Source: Sedimentisphaerales bacterium (GTDB lineage: Bacteria; Planctomycetota; Phycisphaerae; Sedimentisphaerales; SG8-4). From it: a DNA stretch of 13,500 nucleotides. The DNA lies in contig JAFGCA010000469.1 in NCBI GenBank assembly GCA_016932895.1, positions 1 to 13,500 of the forward strand, written 5' to 3'. Position numbers and translations under genes: made by a program. The notes under the pieces were generated by a model, which was not told the DNA's origin, searched no databases, and saw only the letters and a program-made list of their open reading frames with translations. Of this stretch, positions 13,190 through 13,500 are shown in pieces. Each line of letters starts with the position of its first letter. Positions within the stretch are counted from its first letter, which is position 1.

Positions 13190-13500
13190 ATGACACGGAC
13201 AGTCGTAACAGCAGCTATCACTCTCCTGCTCGTGGTATCCGTTGGGTGTCAGAGTACCGACCAGGGGCGCAGCCAGCGGCTGCCGCGGCGGAACGGGGCG
13301 TACGCCGACCCCGCCCAGCCGGTCAACCCGCCGGAATCGGCCATGGTTCGGGCCTCCACGGACGAAGTGGACCTCGTCGAGCAGGTGGCCGCCCACCGTC
13401 GGGCCTACCGGCAAAGCCTGGAGCTGCTGATTCAAAACTACTCGGGCGCGGGCAACAACATGAAGTTGAACTGGGCCCAGGAGGAGTTGCGCTCGCTGGA
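13190..13500 (+). CDS. Putative lipoprotein, N-terminal part (runs off the window)
   Basis: An open frame starts at ATG 13190, 7 nt after a perfect AGGAGG, and continues to the right edge (103 codons seen). The N-terminus MTRTVVTAAITLLLVVSVGC has the charged, hydrophobic and Cys layout of a lipoprotein signal, with the lipidated Cys at 20; the residue three before it (Ser) is not the usual Leu, so the lipobox is imperfect. A polar, Pro/Arg-rich linker follows (21-45). Then comes a predicted helical stretch with VDLVEQVAAHRRAYRQSLEL and NMKLNWAQEELRSL, which could be TPR-like or coiled. I do not recognise the family. A good promoter precedes it. Confidence 0.8.
   Translation, partial: MTRTVVTAAITLLLVVSVGCQSTDQGRSQRLPRRNGAYADPAQPVNPPESAMVRASTDEVDLVEQVAAHRRAYRQSLELLIQNYSGAGNNMKLNWAQEELRSL

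Overview
The window is a 13.5 kb piece of a GC-rich bacterial chromosome. Gene content and style suggest a Planctomycetota bacterium, perhaps of the Phycisphaerae/Sedimentisphaerales kind. The hints are a secreted parallel beta-helix protein with a DIGAYEW-type ending, a heparan-glucosaminide acetyltransferase homologue, an ECF sigma factor with no visible anti-sigma partner, and long repeat-rich intergenic DNA carrying recurrent AAACRAARCCAATTT units. This placement is inference; there is no rRNA or marker gene.

Layout. 1-389 (+) is the 3' end of a sugar phosphate isomerase/epimerase, followed by a clear terminator and a REP-like inverted pair. From 642 to 6437 the minus strand carries, in transcription order: a YtrA-type GntR repressor (6437-6039), an ABC ATPase (6037-5123), an ABC-2 type permease (5121-4501), a 596-aa membrane protein with a C-terminal zinc ribbon (4490-2700), an ECF sigma factor (2532-1975) and an HGSNAT/NagX-like acetyltransferase (1751-642). 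The first four genes are nearly contiguous (gaps of 1, 1 and 10 nt) and form an operon behind a promoter overlapped by a good inverted repeat, the likely autoregulatory operator. The sigma factor and acetyltransferase are more loosely spaced and probably have their own control.

6566-7972 (-) is an exported beta-helix (pectate-lyase-like) protein. 8347-9468 (-) is an AT-richer, probably horizontally acquired gene for a 373-aa protein ending in a HEPN-type R-N-x-x-x-H motif, a candidate RNase or defence protein. It sits between two inverted copies of a GTAGGATGGGCAA hairpin repeat, with RAYT-like direct repeats just before its start.

9469-11024 has no convincing gene. It holds several REP-like hairpins, a 16-bp tandem repeat, a near-consensus sigma-70 promoter (10171-10199) and an irregular array of seven short repeats (10362-10817). 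Then follow a GNAT acetyltransferase (11025-11810, +), a convergent SAM O-methyltransferase (11830-12825, -) and, divergent from it behind a good promoter, the start of a lipoprotein gene (13190 to the edge, +).

The parts most worth attention are the repressor-controlled ABC operon with its unrecognised zinc-ribbon membrane subunit, the isolated HEPN protein in a repeat-flanked island, and the promoter-preceded repeat array, which could be a transcribed non-coding element.
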